From: Phoenix dactylifera
Taxonomy: Eukaryota; Streptophyta; Magnoliopsida; Arecales; Arecaceae
Direction: 5' to 3'
DNA: 64,000 bases
Assembly (NCBI RefSeq): GCF_009389715.1
Contig: NW_024067933.1
Span: 1 to 64,000 of the forward strand
Shown: positions 50,218-60,646 of the stretch, one piece after another
Layout: each line of letters starts with the position of its first letter
Position numbering within the stretch: the stretch's first letter is position 1
The notes under the pieces: model-generated
Told to the model about the DNA's origin: nothing
The model's input: the letters and a program-made list of their open reading frames with translations, nothing else
Databases searched by the model: none
Made by a program: the position numbers and the translations under genes

Positions 50218-50229
50218 GCTCTGATACCA
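50218..50229 (-). promoter_or_regulatory. primer binding site of the Sirevirus
   Basis: The minus strand reads TGGTATCAGAGC two bases after the 5' LTR end, complementary to initiator tRNA-Met. It fixes the orientation. Confidence 0.9.
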
Positions 50230-50231
50230 CT

Positions 50232-51706
50232 TGTTGCCCAAGGTGACAAGCCAAGAGGGGGGGTGAATTGGTTTCTTTTAATTTTAACTATCTTACTTGT
50301 GTTAAATGATGAGTTAGTGAATTTAAACAAATCACAATGCAAACAACAAGAAGTATAGTGGTTCGGTGCTCTCCTTAGCACCTACGTCCACTCCCCAAGC
50401 GACCCCTTGGGAATTCACTATAATTTCGCGGATTACAGTTGGATTGTTTTTCGGGCTCACAATCCAAAAACCTTTACACTTTGGTTTTCCGGGTTCACCA
50501 AAAATCTATGTTGGTTTTACGGGCTCACCAACGAACCTATGTTGGTTTTACGGGCTCACCAACGAACCTTTACAATTGGTTTTCCGGGTTCATCAATCAA
50601 CCTATTCCGTTGGTTTTGCGGGCTAACCAACCAACCTTTACATGTAGTTTAATAAACAAAGGAAGAAGATTTAAACTCCTAGATGAGCAAATATAACAAT
50701 ATAATCTACAAAGAAGAGTTTAGAGAATGGTTATCGCTTGATATGACTTCTCTCTTCTTTGTCAAGGATGCTTCACTCTTCACGGGTGGATGGAGCTCTT
50801 AATGACTCTTTGAATCTGCTCAACCACTTTCTTTTGACTCTTGAATGAAGCACTTGGATGAAGAAGATTAGGGCACTTTGTCTTTCTTGTGTACTATTTG
50901 ATATTCTTGCAAAAGGATGTTCTCTCTAATGAATAGTGCCACTTTAAATAGTTTTCTTCATCCATTGGACAAGCCCTAATGGTTAGAATTCAAAAACTAG
51001 CCGTTACTCACTGTTGGAAGGACAAAAAGTACTTCTGCAGAACTAGCTGTTATGCTTTTGCCTGTGTTTGGGTCGGCTCAACCTGTCCTTGGGTCGACTC
51101 AAACTTTCCTTGGGTCAACCCTCTCAGAACCACAGAAACTTGCAATTCACCCTTCCTTCACTTGGGTCGACCCAACATTTCTTTGGGTCGACTCAAGGTT
51201 CAGTTGGGTCGACTCAACTTCTTCTTGGGTCGACCCTCTCAGGGTTTCCAGAGAACCTTTTCTGTCATCTGTTCTGTCTTGCCTTTGGGTCGACCCACTC
51301 AGGGTTTGGGTCGACTCAAGCTTGGGTCGACTCAACTTTATCTTGGGTCGACCCTCTCAGTATTTCCAGAGAATCATTTTCTGAGTTGTTGAGAAGCTTG
51401 ATGTTTGGGTCGACTCATGCTTTCCTTGGGTCGACCCAACTTACTGTTCATCTGTGCCATTTTTGCAAAAGTGTGCCAAATGCTTTCTTGATGTGCCGGG
51501 GTCGACCCAATCAACCTTGGGGTCGACTCAATCCACACTTTGCTGCAACTCAAGGTTAGATTCATCTATATAAACAATGAAATGCATCTTTATATAATTA
51601 TACGAATATACTGAGAGTAACAGACTTACAAATGAAGTATCGAATTAACTTATAACATACTCTCGATTATTGCTTGTTAATCATCAAAATAACACTATCA
51701 TCCTCA
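50232..51706 (-). repeat. 5' LTR of the Sirevirus
   Basis: 1,475 bp, the same termini as the 3' LTR. It lacks one GTCGAC repeat unit present near 42375-42405 and has a shorter G run (seven). The GTCGAC cluster lies at 51070-51535. Confidence 0.92.
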
Positions 51707-51711
51707 ATATC

Positions 51712-52244
51712 TAAAGGGAACACCAGGGCAAGGCTTGTTTTTTCCTTCAAATTCTGAGCTACACTTGAAAGCATTTTGTGATGCAGATTGGGGAGCTTGT
51801 TCTGACACTCGACGATCTGTCACAGGCTTTTGCATCTTTCTTGGAAATTCACTTATATCATGGAAATCCAAGAAACAACATACTGTATCAAGGTCTTCAG
51901 CAGAAGCTGAGTATCGGTCCATGGCATCCACTTGTTGTGAGCTCACTTGGCTGATTAGTCTCCTTCATGATCTCAATGTTTCACACCCAAGAGCAGCTTT
52001 GTTATTTTGTGATAATACGGCGGCCTTACATATTGCTGCTAATCTGGTGTTTCATGAAAGGACCAAGCACATCGAAATTGATTGTCACATCGTGCGAGAC
52101 AAGATACAGTCCGGAGTGGTTCGAACTTTGCATGTTCCTGGTGTTATGCAACTTGCTGACTTATTGACTAAAAGCCTTGGAATTGCTAGATTCCATACTT
52201 TATTTAGCAAGATGGGTGTTCATAATTTACACACTCCATCTTGA
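51712..52244 (+). pseudogene. pol of the exon-2 Copia element, RNase H part
   Basis: It resumes after the ATATC duplication with [11 protein letters not shown], completing the YVLRYL broken at 41501. RNase H motifs are [40 protein letters not shown] and [20 protein letters not shown]. It ends [15 protein letters not shown] and a stop, directly followed by the purine tract. This 169-codon segment is open. Confidence 0.92.
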
Positions 52245-52249
52245 GGGGG

Positions 52250-52461
52250 AGTGTTAATATTCAGACATTCAACTGTATATGGTTAATTCAGTTTCAGATG
52301 CTCAACTGTATCTAGTTAAGTCAACTCTATCTAGTTAAGTCAGTTAATCAGTTATTTAGTTAACTCTTCTATTATTCAGTTAAGCAGCTACAGTTTTATG
52401 TATAAATATGAGTTGAGTTTATCAATGGAAAGAACACAAGAGAGCTGCTTGCTCATTCTTT
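52250..52461 (+). repeat. 3' LTR of the exon-2 Copia element, first part
   Basis: It matches 37476-37680 of the 5' LTR and stops at the LINE target duplication CTGCTTGCTCATTCTTT. The rest of the LTR is at 55689-55769. Confidence 0.9.
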
Positions 52462-55400
52462 TTTTTTTTTTTTTTTTTTTTGATCAAAACGGTATTTCAT
52501 TCATATACCACTAACGTGAATACAACCAGACATATCAAAGAAAAGTAAACAAAATAAGGCGTGTGGAACGCCATCCAACCTAGCCCAGAAAACCTCCCCG
52601 GTATGCCGGGCAACATAAGAGGCGACCCAATCTGCTGCACTATTCGCCTCTCGGTAAGCATGGACAACCTGACAAGAAATCAGCTCCCGCACCAAGCTCC
52701 GGGTATCCCGTATCAGGGGATGGCCATCACCGTATATGTCCACACCACAAATCCAGTCAATCACCACAGAACAGTCACCCTCGAGAACGAGTCTCTCTGC
52801 CCCCAGAACTCGTCTCGCAAACCAAACACCCTCCCAAGCAGCCTGCAGCTCTGCTCCCACCGCCGAAACGCCAAAAGTGCTCCGTCCCCCCGCAGCAATA
52901 AAAGTACCCCGATGGTCCCTGATAACAAAACCCACGCCCCCAGAGGTGCCATCCTCCGCCGAGCCACCGTCGAAATTCACCTTGAGATAACCGGGGGGTG
53001 GGGGTACCCAAGAAAAGTAACTGAACCTGGACGCTGAAACAGCAGTGCAGGTACCCCAGATGTCCCTAGTCCTCCCAGGTGGAGCCGACGTGGTCAATGT
53101 AGATGTCTCAGCTGCCTGCCTCAGAGCTCTCTCCATCACAGCCCGTGGGGTCAGCCGCCCACCCTCGAATAGACGATCATTCCTGGCTAGCCATATGTGA
53201 TAGGCTAGATAAGCCACAATGGAACCGGTCTCAGCCTCCCTCGGCCTACGAATAGACTCACTCAAGAACCGGAGCATATCCTCCACCGACTCCCATAAAG
53301 GTGGTAGTAGCGCCGAGGCCAATCTCCAACACTGCATAGCTACAGGACATCGAAGGAGGACGTGGCCGACCGTCTCCTCAGCATCCAGACATACCTCGCA
53401 TAGTGAGCCCATCCTCATCCCCCGCCGGGCCAATACACTCCTGGTCGGAAGGCAACCCCAGGCTACCTTCCAAATGAAGAGCGCCACCCGGGGATGCACC
53501 CTCATCCTCCATATCCATCCACCATCAATCCGCCTCTCCGGCTCCCGCCTAGTCCACGCATGAATATCCCTGGCACGTACCCGCGATCGGCCCGTCGGTA
53601 ACCAGACCAGTCTGTCAGGCTCCGCCCGGGATGGGATCGGTAATGCCAGAATCCTCTCCACAAGCTGCTCCCCAAATGTCTCCCGAATGAACACCTCATC
53701 CCAGCTCCCCTCCTCCGGTACAAGTAGATCGCCAACACGACGTTCCAGCTGCCTGCTCGTATCCACCATGACCGGTAGCCTGCTAATCGGTAACTCAGTC
53801 ACCCAGCTATCCTCAAGGATATCCACAGACATACCATCCCCGACAGCCCACCGGATGGCCGGAAGCACCAACGGAGCCCTAACACTGATCTCCCTCCAGA
53901 TAGGGGAATGGAGCCGTCCCGCCCTAATGCCAACCGTCAATGCCCCGTACTTAGCCCTCATCAGTGAGGACCATAAACTCTCAGGCTCCAACAAGAGGCT
54001 AGCTGCTAGCCGCAGAATCGATGCCTCCCGTCGCGCCACCAATGACGGCACACCCAAGCCACCATGTTTGACCGGCTGACAGACCACCTCCCAAGCCACT
54101 AGATGTACCCTGCCTCTATCACCACGCCTCCCCCAGATAAAGTCCCTGATGAGCCGCTCAACTGACCTCAATGAAGCTACGGGAGGAACAGTATGGGATA
54201 CAAGATATACCGGAATAGCACTAAGAACTGACCGTGCCAATGTGACTCTGCCCATCATGGATAGTGAATGCATCTGCCACCCCTCCAGCCTGTGCCTAAT
54301 GTTATGCTCAAGAGAACTGGTATCTCCACTGCGCATGCGTCGCCCAAGTATCGGCACACCCAAATAAGTCAAGGTGCCCTCCTGCTCACCCACACCCAGA
54401 GTCTCCATAATTCCGGCCTTTATCTGAACCTTGGTCTTTGGACTGAAAAAGATAGACGATTTGTTCAAGTTGACCCGTTGTCCAGAAGCCGAGCAATAAG
54501 CATAGAGGGTCCTCCGGATCACATGGGCATTCTGCCTGGTCGCCCTAGCCAACAGCAAACAGTCATCAGCAAAGAGTAGATGGGAGATCGGCACAGCCCC
54601 CTGCACTGGCCTATAAGCCTCCAGAGTCTGTGTGTCCACTGCTACTCGAAGAGCTCTGGATAATGCATCTGCACAGATAATGAAAAGCAAGGGAGACAGC
54701 GGACACCCCTGACGAAGACCAACCGAAGCATCAAAAAAGTGTGAAGGTGAACCATTAACCAGAATGGAGAAGGATGGCCCCCTCACACAGCCCATGATCC
54801 ACCTGATCCACATCTCATGGAAGCCAAAGCTCTGTAAGGAATGTCGAAGAAAATCCCAGCACATCCTATCATATGCCCTCTCCATATCAAGCTTGACCCC
54901 CATAAGACAGCGCCGCACTGGAGCCTTCACCAGGTCAAACATGAACTCCTAGGCAATAAGGACATTATCTGATATGTTCCTCCCCCCAATAAAAGCACCC
55001 TGCTCTGGACTGATGATTCTGGGTAAAATCCCTCTCATTCTAATTGCCAAAATCTTAGCTGTAATCTTATATAAAGTAGAACAAAGGCTAATAGGCCTAA
55101 AGTGGCCAGGCTCAGTAGCAACCTGGCGCTTGGGGATCAAAGTAATAAAAGTCCTCTGCCACTCCGGGCTCATCTCCGCCGTGCTAAAAAACTGCTGAAT
55201 GGCCTCAATAACATCAAGGCCGACAATCGACCAATACCTACGGAAGAACACGGGCGGAAAGCCATCCGGTCCGGGCGCCTTGTCCCCCTCCAGGGACCAC
55301 ACTGCCTCCTGAATCTCCCGTCCCGATACCGGTCTGATCAGTGCTAAAGAGTCCTCATCGGAGACCCCCTCAGGAGATAAGGGTAGCTCAGTAAATATTC

Positions 55401-55688
55401 CACTCCCTGTCCGCTCCGTCCACCTAGTCCTGAAGAACTGCTCAAACACCCTGCAAATCATAATCGGGTCCTCTATAGCCTGTCCATCCTCGTCCCTGAT
55501 AGATCTGATCCTATTCCGCTGTCTTCTGATCAATGTAGACTGATGAAAGAACTTTGTGTTCCTGTCCCCTTCCTGAATCCACTGTACTCTTGACTTCTGC
55601 CTCCAAAAGATCTCCTGTTGGCTAAGAAGAGCATCATGCATAGATAGGAAGGATCTCAACTCCGATAACTCCACATGTGATAAACCTC
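52462..55688 (-). mobile_element. 5'-truncated L1-type LINE inserted in the Copia 3' LTR
   Basis: The poly(A) tail appears as a T run at 52459-52481 on the plus strand. The 17-bp duplication CTGCTTGCTCATTCTTT is at 52445-52461 and 55689-55705 (the last few Ts are ambiguous with the tail). The body keeps the second ORF from before reverse transcriptase to its end. ORF1 and the endonuclease are missing, a usual result of incomplete reverse transcription. Confidence 0.93.
52501..55686 (-). pseudogene. LINE ORF2, reverse transcriptase and RNase H, one nonsense change
   Basis: One frame of about 1,060 codons is broken only by a TAG at 54949-54951 (NVLIA-stop-EFMF, where Q is usual). Reverse transcriptase motifs are DGFPPVFFRRYW, FRPISLCSTLYKITAKIL, LRQGCPLSPLLFIICADAL and the catalytic FADDCLLLA. 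Then come GGLGVPSL, a zinc-binding CEVC...HVLLRCPVAMQCW region and a C-terminal RNase H (VNFDGGSAEDGTSGGVGFVI, GAELQAAWEGVWFARR, LEGDCSVVIDWI, YREANSAADWVASYVA). The RNase H tail is a known feature of one group of plant L1 elements. The frame runs right up to the truncation point at 55686. Confidence 0.92.
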
Positions 55689-55769
55689 CTGCTTGCTCAT
55701 TCTTTCATTCATTTCATTTTCCCCTGTTCCGAATCTTCTTCTTTTCTTTTCATCGTCTGAAACTCTTCA
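55689..55769 (+). repeat. 3' LTR of the exon-2 Copia element, second part
   Basis: It continues after the LINE duplication with CATTTCATTTTCCCCTGTTC and ends AACTCTTCA. The target duplication TACAC and NPF exon 2 follow. Confidence 0.9.
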
Positions 55770-56271
55770 TACACCACCACAGTCAAGGCCAAGAGTACAG
55801 GCATCCCCATGCTGAAGAAGTAAAGGTTAAAGAAGTTCCACTTGTGGCCGGCCTCCCCCTGGAGTTCGACCTGGTCGGCCCCGAAGGCCACGACGCAGGG
55901 ACGGATGCCGCCAGAGCCAATGGATGTGCAGAGGAGTGAGAGGTAGAGAACTGCGAGCTGCCATGACGACGCTTGCCGGAATGGTTGTTGAGGGGAACAG
56001 GGTGGCGGGCGGAGCGACGGGAGGACGGCTGATATGGTGAGGGTCATCATTCCAAGCTGATAGATGATGGAGCCTACAGTTATGGTCCAGAAGCGGCCGG
56101 CGAAGGAGTCGGCGATCAGGGCGCCGACGATAGGTGTCAGGCTTGACGTGCCACCAAAGTTGGTGAGGGTGTTTGAGGCCTGAACCAGAGGCATGTGAAG
56201 CTGCTGGGTTAAGTATGTGATCTTGTTTGCACTGAATCCCGAGGTGGCAAATCTGTCGCAGATTTCATTTG
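55770..56271 (-). pseudogene. NPF copy A exon 2, proximal part
   Basis: It encodes NEICDRFATSGFSANKITYL, NTLTNFGGTSSLTPIVGALI, GSGGIRPCVVAFGADQ and NFFNLYFFSMGMPVLLALTV up to the VVY codons at the Copia junction. The acceptor GCAG precedes CAAATGAAATC at 56271. It is nearly identical to 62279-62779 of copy B. Confidence 0.9.
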
Positions 56272-56989
56272 CTGCATGGAAGTATAATTTGAGCAATCTT
56301 AGAAATATGAAAGGAGATTGATGTCCTTTAAGCTCCATGAAAATAGTTGAATACTACTAATGGAACGAACTATAATATAAAGTTTGTCAAAGTTTTTTCT
56401 TTTCTTGATTATGTAAAAACTTGTTAAAGTTGAGATCACTTCCCGGGGATGATGAAACCAAGTCGTAAACACCAGATATCATGACGACGCATCTGTTTCT
56501 AATTCCTTCTATTAAGAGGAACAGAGAAAACAGAGCATGACTACATAAAGTTTCCCATGAATTGAAGTTAGAAAGAAAGGAGTAAAAAATATTATTTTCG
56601 TACCATTAATCCTAAATTATACATCATGAACTTAGAGCGCAAGACAAAATCCCCAAAGCCCATAAACTTTACAGCTGAGCCCCAAATACTAATTTGAAGG
56701 AGCGAGATGTGCAATACCATAGAACTCACCCATTGTCAAGCAGAGGAGATCAATAATGAGAGAGACTAATAACGGCATTCAATCTTTAAAATGGCATGAT
56801 TTATGGAACTATGATAGACAGTGATTGAGGATGATGTTAGACTCCTACTCAGTGCTCAAATCAAGTTACAATCCGATTCCTTGCAGCAAAAAAGAAACAA
56901 GAACCCAGAAAACGGAGAGTCTAAATAAACAACACAAATTTACCAACTAGTGAAGTTGAGAATAACTACTTGTATCATATATAGTTCAC

Positions 56990-57056
56990 CTAGTATAAAT
57001 GGCATGGTCTTGAGACCACCCTGCTTCCTCTCCTTCTCTCTTCCATCCTCAGCCAT
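56990..57056 (-). pseudogene. NPF copy A exon 1
   Basis: Start codon at 57056, 67 bp to the donor CTAG|GTGAAC. It encodes MAEDGREKEGKQGG-like text and TMPFIL. It is still open and spliceable. A TATATAG box lies about 115 bp upstream (57169-57176). Confidence 0.8.
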
Positions 57057-57620
57057 TGCTCACAGATAGAACTGTCCAACCTCCCCCAGTAGAAGAGTAA
57101 CAATGCTTAAGGCCTTGGCCAATGTGTGACTCTCCTTACCTTGAGCATATGAGTGGCGGTGCCATCTCTATATAGAGAGACTCCACTACTATTAAACGAA
57201 GATACCCCTCCCCTGCAAGGGTGAAGGACTAGAGACAAAGTATGTCCACGCATGTCCTACGACACCATGAACTCTTGTCCAACATCACTATTATGGTCCA
57301 GCCTGGTACGCGTGTTTCGGGCCCATGGAGCCATGGACAAAGGAACGAGATGAACGGTCACGGTCTTTAGCGATTCATGGCCCTTTAATTAATTTATTTC
57401 GGCAGTAGGTACGTGTTCTGGAAAAGCTAAAGCACTTAGCTTTTGTTTGGCAGCAATTGTACTGCAGAGCCATGGATACCCCACGCTGTGGTGTGAGTTA
57501 GGCTCAGACACTGGATTGGCATATTAAAGTGGGCGCTTTTCTATTGTTAGAATGCCAAAATACATCATTTTCTTGCACTAGACTGGATATTCATAGTGTC
57601 ATTAGGTCCATCATGGTTCA
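57057..57620. repeat. duplicated 5' flank of NPF copy A
   Basis: It matches 63499-64000 upstream of copy B with small indels, and the match is still running when the window ends. No other gene is present. Confidence 0.8.
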
Positions 57621-58000
57621 AATAATTCGTCTCCTTGGCAGATCAAAGTAGGTTTGCTTCATTTGTCAGCATGCCAAAGTGTATCATTTCTTATACTAGA
57701 CTGGAACTTCAAAGTGTCACTCGGTCCATAATGCTCCAAATAATTGGTTTCAACTTGGCAGATCAAAGTTGGTCTGCTTCTTCTGGTAGCAAGCCAAAAG
57801 GTATCCATTCTTATACTGGACTGGGAACTCCAGCGTCACTGGGTCCATAATGCTCTAAGGCCGCTTGTTTCAGCTCGGCAAATCGAAGTGTGCATGTATG
57901 TGTGTTTCTTATACTAGCATGCCGAATTTGATCCATTCTTATACTAGACTGGAACTCCATGGTATCTTTAGGTCCATAGTGCTCCAAATAATTCGTTCCC
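57580..58000. repeat. degenerate tandem repeat of about 125 bp
   Basis: About three to four copies of a unit containing CTTATACTAGACTGGAACTC, GGTCCATAATGCTCCAAATA and GGCAGATCAAAGT. The copies are rather diverged. The short open frames here are not conserved between copies. Confidence 0.75.
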
Positions 58001-58267
58001 ACATCTCACACTGCGCGATCAACGTACAACTCACTCCTTTGGAATCCATTGTATGTGAATTCATCATATTTGGTTGCTGTGATTCCTGTAAGCAGACATA
58101 TGACCGAAAGTAGGGATGGTTTTCGCTCCATTTGGAGAAGAATGAGGATTTTCTTTTTGAGCAATTCAGTGGTTATTTGCCACAAATTATGATGTGTAGC
58201 TATTGACCTACATGTCATTGAAGTGTAGAAGCCCTTGTGTAGTTCATCCACGCACATCCAATTCAAC

Positions 58268-58800
58268 GTTGAGAGATAGTCCAGATTGCTGCATCAGTCG
58301 ACAAGACTTGCTTGCTCATGGGCTACACAAGTCCTTGTGGATGAAAATGCTACAACTATTCATTCAATTCAATGTTGAGAGATAGTCCATATTGCTGCAT
58401 CAGTGGACAAGACTTGCTTGCTCATGGACTGCACAAATCCTTGTGGATGAAAATGGTAGAACTATTCATCCAATTCAACGTTGAGAGATAGTCTAGATTG
58501 CTGCATCGGTGGACAAGACTTGCTTGCTCATGGGCTACACAAGTCCTTGTGGATGAAAATGATAGAACTATTCATCCAATTCAATGTTGAGAGATAGTCC
58601 AGATTGCTACATCAGTGGACAAGACTTGCTTGCTCATGGGCTACGCAAGTTCTTGTGGATGAAAATGCTAGAACTATTCATCCAATTCAACGTTGAGAGA
58701 TAGTCCAGATTGATCCAGATTGCTGCATCAATAGACAAGACTTGCTTGCCCATGGGCTACGCAAGTCCTTGTGAATGAAAATGCTAGAACTATTTCAGGG
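58268..58800. repeat. 106-bp tandem repeat, five copies
   Basis: GTTGAGAGATAGTCCAGATT starts at 58268, 58374, 58480, 58586 and 58692, exactly 106 bp apart. The copies are nearly identical, and the last has a small local duplication (GATTGATCCAGATTG). No gene is seen here or in the following 58801-59080. Confidence 0.92.
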
Positions 58801-59082
58801 CCTTCCGATGTTGTTGCTTCTGAGAGCTAGGACGCCTTCAAGTAGAGGGTCCTGGTTAGCCAATAATTTAAAATTTAAGAAATGTAAGAGAAGATACTAA
58901 AATTAAAAGCATGACATGATATTCATTTTCCTCGAAGAAAGGCCTTTTTTTTTGTGGAAAAGTTAGGCTCAAGGAGTCTCAAAAGAAAAGGAAAAAAAAA
59001 TCATATAAACTTAGGTTGAGAAAATTTTGTAAGAGCACGCCCCACAGACATGCTTTGTGAGAACATACTCTCCATCAAAGGT

Positions 59083-60134
59083 GCTTTCACGAAAGCCGGT
59101 CTCCGGTGGTAAAGAACTTTCTTCACTCTAGAAGCCTTCCAAACCATCCACTGGATTTTATTGTTCGTAAGGGAGGAATATTTTTGTGTTGTATATAAAA
59201 AAAGGACTTTCGATTTAGCGTTGTAATTTTGACTAAGTTTTAGATATTCCCTTTTTAAGTGAGATTACTTTCCTAGTGACTGAATCACTTGAATCAGTTG
59301 AAGGAGACGAGGCTTCTGGCCCAGCCTGAGGGCGGGTCCCACTGGAGAGGAGAGTTTTTACTGCGGGAGAGGCAGGTCCGGGTTTCTGCAATAGGGAGCA
59401 GAGCAGGTAGGTCTTCGGAACGCCACACTTTCTGAGCTTTCCCGCTCGCTTTCTGACACTGTCTTTTACCTGAGCACTGTCTAGCAGTCGGTCAAGTACA
59501 GGGTTTCAGCTAGTGTTTACGAAGTAGTATATCTAGGACTTATGAGAACTGACAACAACTAGGCAACCACAGGAATTCTCGTAGTTAATTGAGTTAAGGG
59601 AGGACCATTCGTGGGGGGTCGTGGAAGAATTGGGTTCGATTCCCATTATACGCGATGTGGCGAAAAAGACTGATTCAACGAGATATGCCATGCCTGCATT
59701 AAGATTTAAAATGTGTCGTCTACTTCCAGGAAATGTTCGGAACAGAGAACTTTCTCTAATACAACGCCGCATTCTCCGAAGATTGAGGAACAAGAGGAGA
59801 TCCATTAAAAGAAATCTTTCTCTGAGAGAAAATCTAAACAGTAACATCAAATCACAAACTACACGAAAGTTGCCCCTTTATTATTGGGATTTACCCATAA
59901 GGGAGATGCACAGAGGAAGAGAACGAACTTCATATATCCCTTTTCTACTCAATCAAGAAACAAGATCGGACGTGATTCCGGTTCGTCTCCATTTTAGTGA
60001 CACTCTTCCTCAAGCAAGGCAGCCGATAAGTCATCGAAGGGTTTGTGTGAATAATAGACTGGTAAGCATTACTCATTTGAAAGTTTCCCACGGTGATCTA
60101 ATATCTTTTCAAGAAAATTACGCGAGAACCCGCG
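59083..60134 (+). other. mitochondrial DNA insertion (NUMT) in the flank of NPF copy B
   Basis: Aligning the flanks, copy A reads CATCAATGGTTTGATAGGAC where copy B has CATCAAAGG, about 1.05 kb of extra sequence, then TGATAGGAC. The extra sequence contains plant mitochondrial rps4 with about 570 bp of upstream sequence. The earliest part is assigned to mitochondrial DNA by the alignment gap only. The junctions share at most two or three bases, as expected for end-joining insertion. Confidence 0.8.
59655..60134 (+). pseudogene. rps4: truncated nuclear copy of mitochondrial rps4
   Basis: The sequence encodes the N-terminal half of plant mitochondrial ribosomal protein S4: MWRKRLIQRDM at 59655, then ALRFKMCRLLPGNVRNRELS, IQRRILRRLRNKRRSIKRN, EMHRGRERTSYIPFLLNQET and SHGDLISFQEN. 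A 4-bp duplication (ATGCCATGCC, near 59686) shifts the frame right after the start region. The copy stops at 60134, roughly the first 160 codons of a protein usually well over 300. The frame beginning at 59621 joins unrelated upstream codons to rps4 and should not be annotated as its start. It is not expected to be functional. Confidence 0.88.
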
Positions 60135-60272
60135 GTGATAGGACTGGTAGCTAAGAGGTGGATGCAAGAGGAACGGAGAGCAAATGGGTGCTTGTGATGG
60201 GAACGATGCATGACGACGTCGTGGGATTGAATAAAATGCAAGAGCATCAATGAAGTTTTAAAGAGATCAGAG

Positions 60273-60474
60273 GGTGCGGAGTGCATCCATCTAGAGGATA
60301 ACTCGGCCTCTATGATCGAGGAGGTTCGGGTACGATATTTTGAGTCAAATGGGCAGTCCTTGCTCCTTGACATATGACGGATGGCTAAAGACTATGGCTC
60401 CTTCAGAGCCACTCGTGTTTACCGGAAGCCTAACACAGTGGCCGACTGGATGGCCTCTTATACGACGCATCACT

Positions 60475-60508
<34 letters not shown>

Positions 60509-60613
60509 CTTTGGGTGAACCAGACGGATGTTTCCTATTCGTTTAGTCAGCATCTTTTTTCTAATATGAATAGCGGTACTTATATACATATGGTGTGAGG
60601 AGCCGATGTACCC

Positions 60614-60644
<31 letters not shown>

Positions 60645-60646
60645 GA
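60273..60646 (+). mobile_element. 5'-truncated LINE tail with a 32-base G run
   Basis: Flanked by the 9-bp duplication AGATCAGAG (60264-60272 and 60647-60655), and absent from copy A's flank. The plus strand encodes the end of an RNase H domain (RMAKDYGSFRATRVYRKPN, TVADWMASYTTHHSG). The G run (60476-60507) lies within the coding region, followed by an A-rich tail of AAAAG units (60613-60646). Confidence 0.88.

Larger units (their letters stand above)
41502..51706 (-). mobile_element. Sirevirus-type Copia element, nearly complete, nested
   Basis: A 10.2-kb minus-strand element with LTRs at 50232-51706 (5') and 41502-43002 (3'), target duplication ATATC at 41497-41501 and 51707-51711, and an initiator-tRNA-Met primer site at 50218-50229. 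It has gag, pol and a third ORF between pol and the 3' LTR. Five purine-tract-like copies precede the 3' LTR. LTR of about 1.5 kb, gag with a coiled coil, the extra ORF and multiple purine tracts together match the Sirevirus genus. The LTRs are very similar. They differ by scattered substitutions, a G-run length change and one extra 28-30-bp repeat unit. The coding region has only a few lesions. Confidence 0.93.
37476..55769 (+). mobile_element. Copia element inserted in NPF exon 2, host to nested insertions
   Basis: The 5' LTR (37476-37731) and 3' LTR (52250-55769, split by a LINE) both start TGTTAATATTC and end ACTYTTCA. The duplication TACAC lies at 37471-37475 and 55770-55774, and the intact NPF copy has a single GTACACC at that site. 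The primer site TGGTATCAGAGC is at 37732-37743 and the purine tract TTGAGGGGGAG at 52239-52249. By eye the two LTRs differ by six substitutions over about 256 bp plus an 18-bp indel. A Sirevirus element splits the pol gene at 41502-51706. Without nested insertions the element is about 4.9 kb. Confidence 0.93.
30349..57056 (-). pseudogene. NPF3.1-type transporter, copy A, disrupted by nested retroelements
   Basis: Pieces of an NRT1/PTR-family gene are spread over 26.7 kb and reassemble when aligned with intact copy B: exon 1 (56990-57056), exon 2 (55770-56271 and 37202-37475) and exon 3 (36791-36950 and 31096-side 30349-31095). A Copia element fills the gap in exon 2 with target duplication TACAC, and another fills the gap in exon 3. 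In addition one A is missing near 37360 compared with B (CCCCCCGG against CCCCCCAGG), a frameshift. The splice signals and start codon are still recognisable. It cannot encode a working transporter. Confidence 0.9.

Noticed and set aside
58268..58800. Regularly spaced repeats resembling a CRISPR array
   Set aside because: Whole 106-bp units are tandemly identical with no unique spacers, and the DNA is plant nuclear.
59621..59690. Extended N-terminus MEELGSIPIIRDVAKKTD for the rps4 copy
   Set aside because: It is an upstream untranslated region brought into frame by a 4-bp duplication; the usual start context MWRKRLIQRD is in another frame at 59655.
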